Part shown: positions 61,285-64,000 of the stretch, in pieces | How the letters are laid out: every line of letters starts with the position of its first letter | How positions within the stretch are numbered: position 1 is the stretch's first letter | NCBI GenBank assembly: GCA_035772405.1 | Contig: JAYKKM010000032.1 | Coordinates: forward strand, 2,875,001-2,939,000 | Direction of reading: 5' to 3' | Source of the DNA: Chrysogorgia sp. JL179-B06 | Taxonomy: Eukaryota; Cnidaria; Anthozoa; Scleralcyonacea; Chrysogorgiidae | DNA: 64,000 nt | Program-made: the position numbers and the translations under genes | Notes under the pieces: generated by a model | Seen by the model: the letters and a program-made list of their open reading frames with translations, nothing else | Databases searched by the model: none | What the model was told of the DNA's origin: nothing

Positions 61285-62522
61285 TGGCAAAGCTACCCAA
61301 GCTAATAATCTCTAAATTTAATGGCCAATACATGGATTGGCCGCGCTTTTGGGCACAATACACGGAAACGATTGATAAAACCGGGATATCACCAAACACA
61401 AAGTTTGCATATCTACGAGAGCTACTTGAAGATAATGTTAAGAAGAGTATTCAAGCTCTACCCCACACTGCAGAGATATAACAGGGCAAAGGCAATCTTG
61501 CAAGACAAATATGGAAAGGAGAGCGAAATCATCAAGTCTTATGTAACTGAGATTCTAGGTCTCCCAACCATAACAACTGTCAATCCGCGGAAGATAAAGG
61601 ATTTCGCCGAGAAACTAAACTACTGTGTACAATCACTGCATACTATGAACAAGAGATCAAGGGAAATGTTGCAATGACCTTGGACAAGCTTGTCGCCATT
61701 ATACGGGGACCTTGTACGAACGGACCCGGAATGGGAGTCATGGGACTTCACCCAGCTGTCTGAAGCCCTAGGCCTCTGGATTCGACGCAACCCATGCGAC
61801 GAGGAGCACAACGGTAGGAAGAGAGATCATACCAAATTGTACCACGCCCGTAAGGATGACTACAGACCCCGGGGTTGTGTATACTGTTCTGACAGCAGTC
61901 ATAAATCCACAGAATGCCAAAAGGTCACGGACATATCCGTGAGAAAGCAGATCTTAATGAAACACCGCCTCTGTTTTAACTGCGCCATGGGCAATCATCG
62001 CGCTGCAGAATGCCCAAGCAAGACCTCATGCCAATCATGCCACAAACGACGCCACACGTCCATTTGTAACTTGCAAATTTCAACGAACGATGCTAGATCT
62101 AACAAGGTTGCGATGACTGCCAGCGGTGGTGGAGATGGCGTATTCCCGATTGTCGTTGTAAGAGTCAATGGTGTGAAATGTCGAGCATTAATTAACTCTG
62201 GTGCAGGAAGCTCGTACATTTCAGCAAAGCTTATTCAGATCATCCAAGCCAAGCCGGTTCAAGTCCAAACGAAGCAAATTAATATGCTTACGTGTAGCAA
62301 ACAAGCGAAACTAGATACATATCAACTGAAATTGGAATCCCTTGACAACAAGTGTGAAATGGAAGTCCAATTCATCAAAGTGGACAAAGCTGAGTTATTA
62401 TCTGTTGACAATCCTCAATATGACACGTTGATTGATAATCATGCACATCTACGGGGGATTATGATTGCTGATGATGGAACCAAACCACATTTTCATGTAC
62501 AGTACTGCCTAGAAATAACCTA
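61285..62522 (+). pseudogene. BEL/Pao retrotransposon gag-protease fragment
   Basis: Gag: LPKLIISKFNGQYMDWPRFW near the start, then KFAYLRELLEDNVKKSI, a frameshift at about 61470, RAKAILQDKYGKESEIIKSY, a second break near 61675, and DPEWESWDFTQLSEAL. Two or more zinc knuckles follow (CVYCSDSSHKSTEC; CFNCAMGNHRAAEC) and then a retropepsin-like domain. The usual catalytic D is N in ALINSGAGSSYIS. The frame stops at 62522, before reverse transcriptase, where the GCGGT-word repeat begins. Truncated and catalytically dead. Confidence 0.85.
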
Positions 62523-62680
62523 ACAGAAACCGAGGTTAACCGGGGTTCATCCGCGGATCATCTCCAGGTTCAACCGAAGTCGATCCTCTAGTTGATCCGC
62601 GGTGGATCCTCGGTCGGTCCGCGGTTGGTCCGCGGTTCAACCTCGCGTAACCTAACCGCAATATTAACCGCAATGCGCAT
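62517..62680. repeat. GCGGT/AACCGC-word repeat, copy 2
   Basis: Begins AATAACCTAACAG like 16305, then a dense array of GATCCGCGG, GGTCCGCGGTT and AACCTCGCG words, ending CTAACCGCAATATTAACCGC. It interrupts the BEL/Pao fragment. Confidence 0.5.
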
Positions 62681-62739
62681 TTCGGAATATGTCGTTTTAA
62701 TTCCGAAGTTTGGCGTTGCTTGACACATGGTTTAATCGT

Positions 62740-63490
62740 TCAATAATATACTGAGACGGAGAGACACCGGCGAAAGCCTAAATTATCTAGGTTTGCTCTT
62801 CCAAAGTAGATGTAAAGTTCTTTGCATTTTGAAATATTAAGTTGAAGACGATTCTCATCTGACCACATCTGGACGTCGCTAGCCATTCTTTGGATGGTAC
62901 TGATGGTGTTCTTAGGTACTATCTCTGAAATTGTAGTGTCGTCAATGTATTTCCAAGTGCTGGTATAATCGAGCTTGAGGTCATTAATCATGAGTATGAA
63001 GAGCCACGGACCCAGTTTTGTTCCTTGAGGAACACCAGAGGGGACTCCACGCCACTCCGAATAACAATCTCTAGAGAGTTTTACTCTTTGCTTTTTATTT
63101 ATCAAAAAATCAATGACCCAGTTCTTCACAAAGCGAGGAATGTTAAGTTGGACAATCTTTATTGTAAGGATACGATAGTCTATGAGGTCAAAGGCTTTAC
63201 GGTAGTCAAATAATAAGACTCGAACAGCTGCTCCGGTACCGTCAGTAGCCTCAGCCCATGAGTGCACCATGCTGATAAGTGCTAAGGTTGCCGAGGAATG
63301 TGGTATACCGCTATATTGATCAGGATCGATAATGTTCAAAATAGCAGGAGCAATATACATCTCGACCATAAATTCCTCTGCTACTTTAGATAATACTGGA
63401 GTGAGTGATATGGGTCTGAGATGTTTGTTTATACCAGAACAGGTTTTTCTTTAGGAATTGGAGTAATATCGGCACTGTTGGGATTGATAT
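62740..63490 (-). pseudogene. LINE reverse transcriptase fragment (minus strand)
   Basis: A 209-codon frame (63369-62740) plus upstream pieces. In order: ADITPIPKEKPVL and KHLRPISLTPVLSKVAEEF (63370-63490, one frameshift), LLFDYRKAFDLIDYRIL, GVPQGTKLGPWLFILMINDL, YIDDTTI (catalytic block), MWSDENRLQLNISKCKEL. It ends near the catalytic domain, so thumb and 3' end are missing. The frame resembles the RT of the 34060 fragment. Confidence 0.85.
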
Positions 63491-64000
63491 TTTGTGTCGC
63501 CGTAAGGTAGATATCACTTCGTATTCAGTTTCGTATTCTGTCTTTTTTTTCATATACTAATTTCAATATTGAAGCGATTCACTATAGACAAGGTTTGACA
63601 AATCTACAATTAGCTTTAGCATTACACTATACATCAATTTCAACATTCAATAGACACTTACATGTTCTTACAGCTTTTCCTTATCTCGTAATCAATCCAC
63701 AGTTCTTGTATCTATCAGTTCCCACACATTCTCATATCTCGTGTTATTTTTCTATGTTTACCCTGGTTTTTAACCCCCGTCTTTTTACCCCCTGTCCATA
63801 CTTGGCAGTCAATCAACCAAAACAAAAACAATATAAACTAAATTATAACTGACAGGTGATAACATCGCGCCCCCCATGAACGATCTCTTATAATTGTTCA
63901 TCAACTCATCTATTTGCATCACCGCCGTTACAGTTTTACAACTCTGTAGAATCTGAAGCTTCCAAAAGGCATAGTTTTGTCACTGGTCTTCTGTAAACTG
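63491..64000. other. Right edge: no gene recognised
   Basis: AT-rich; a short 85-codon plus frame (63595-63852) has no domain. Confidence 0.4.

Noticed and set aside
58985..62522. LINE plus BEL/Pao as one compound element
   Set aside because: The LINE has its own 3' tail repeats before the BEL/Pao gag begins, and the two belong to unrelated retroelement classes.

Overview
This is a eukaryotic, animal window. It has spliced genes with GT-AG introns of up to 9.3 kb, a perfect RFX-type X-box at a ciliary kinesin gene, and a dense mixture of invertebrate transposons (L2/CR1-like and R2/NeSL-like LINEs, Penelope-like elements, Ty3/gypsy, BEL/Pao, Harbinger, hAT, Tc1/mariner and pogo-like elements, and a tRNA-derived SINE). 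The repeat spectrum and the LINE reverse transcriptases fit an early-branching metazoan, most likely a cnidarian. That placement is inference; nothing in the window names a species.

Three host genes can be read. (1) COMMD8, minus strand: exon 1 (15046-14975), exon 2 (7448-7293) and exon 3 (172-14), all joined in phase 0. The rest of the gene lies off the left edge. (2) KIF9, plus strand: five exons (15141 or 15213 to 15806; 21121-21510; 22150-22537; 22734-23096; 32401-33002), essentially full length, with a poly(A) signal at 33226. COMMD8 and KIF9 are head to head with only 94 bp between their outermost start codons, and that gap holds the X-box (15098-15112). (3) TIMM8, minus strand, intronless, 79 codons (51255-51016), a small Tim of the mitochondrial intermembrane space.

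Layout: 173-7292 is COMMD8 intron 2 and is filled by two abutting composite units (693-5027 and 5028-6916). They share near-identical 194-bp heads and 281-bp tails but carry different tandem-repeat bodies. 7449-14974 is COMMD8 intron 1, with a 46-bp minisatellite, a Penelope remnant, a foldback repeat, two SINEs and a MITE. 15807-33002 is KIF9, whose introns hold Harbinger-, hAT- and Penelope-type insertions, a G/C homopolymer block, and a 3-kb element carrying a nested 778-bp Harbinger element that encodes a Myb/SANT-like protein. 33003-51015 has no confident host gene. It contains LINE fragments, a degenerate region with C2H2-type and possibly Bcl-2-like remnants, an 18-copy 21-bp satellite seeded at a truncated tRNA-like sequence, a 1.5-kb C-rich/G-rich inverted repeat, and mariner-, pogo- and hAT-type elements, some nested. 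51256-64000 holds a second copy of the 3-kb element interrupted by a Ty3/gypsy retrotransposon, then an L2-like LINE, a BEL/Pao gag-protease fragment and a further LINE reverse transcriptase on the minus strand.

No operon-like or defence-like new system is visible. The most original observations are the X-box-bearing COMMD8-KIF9 bidirectional promoter, the paired head/tail-sharing repeat units at 693-6916, the empty-site proof of a Harbinger insertion, and the satellite that starts inside a tRNA-like sequence.
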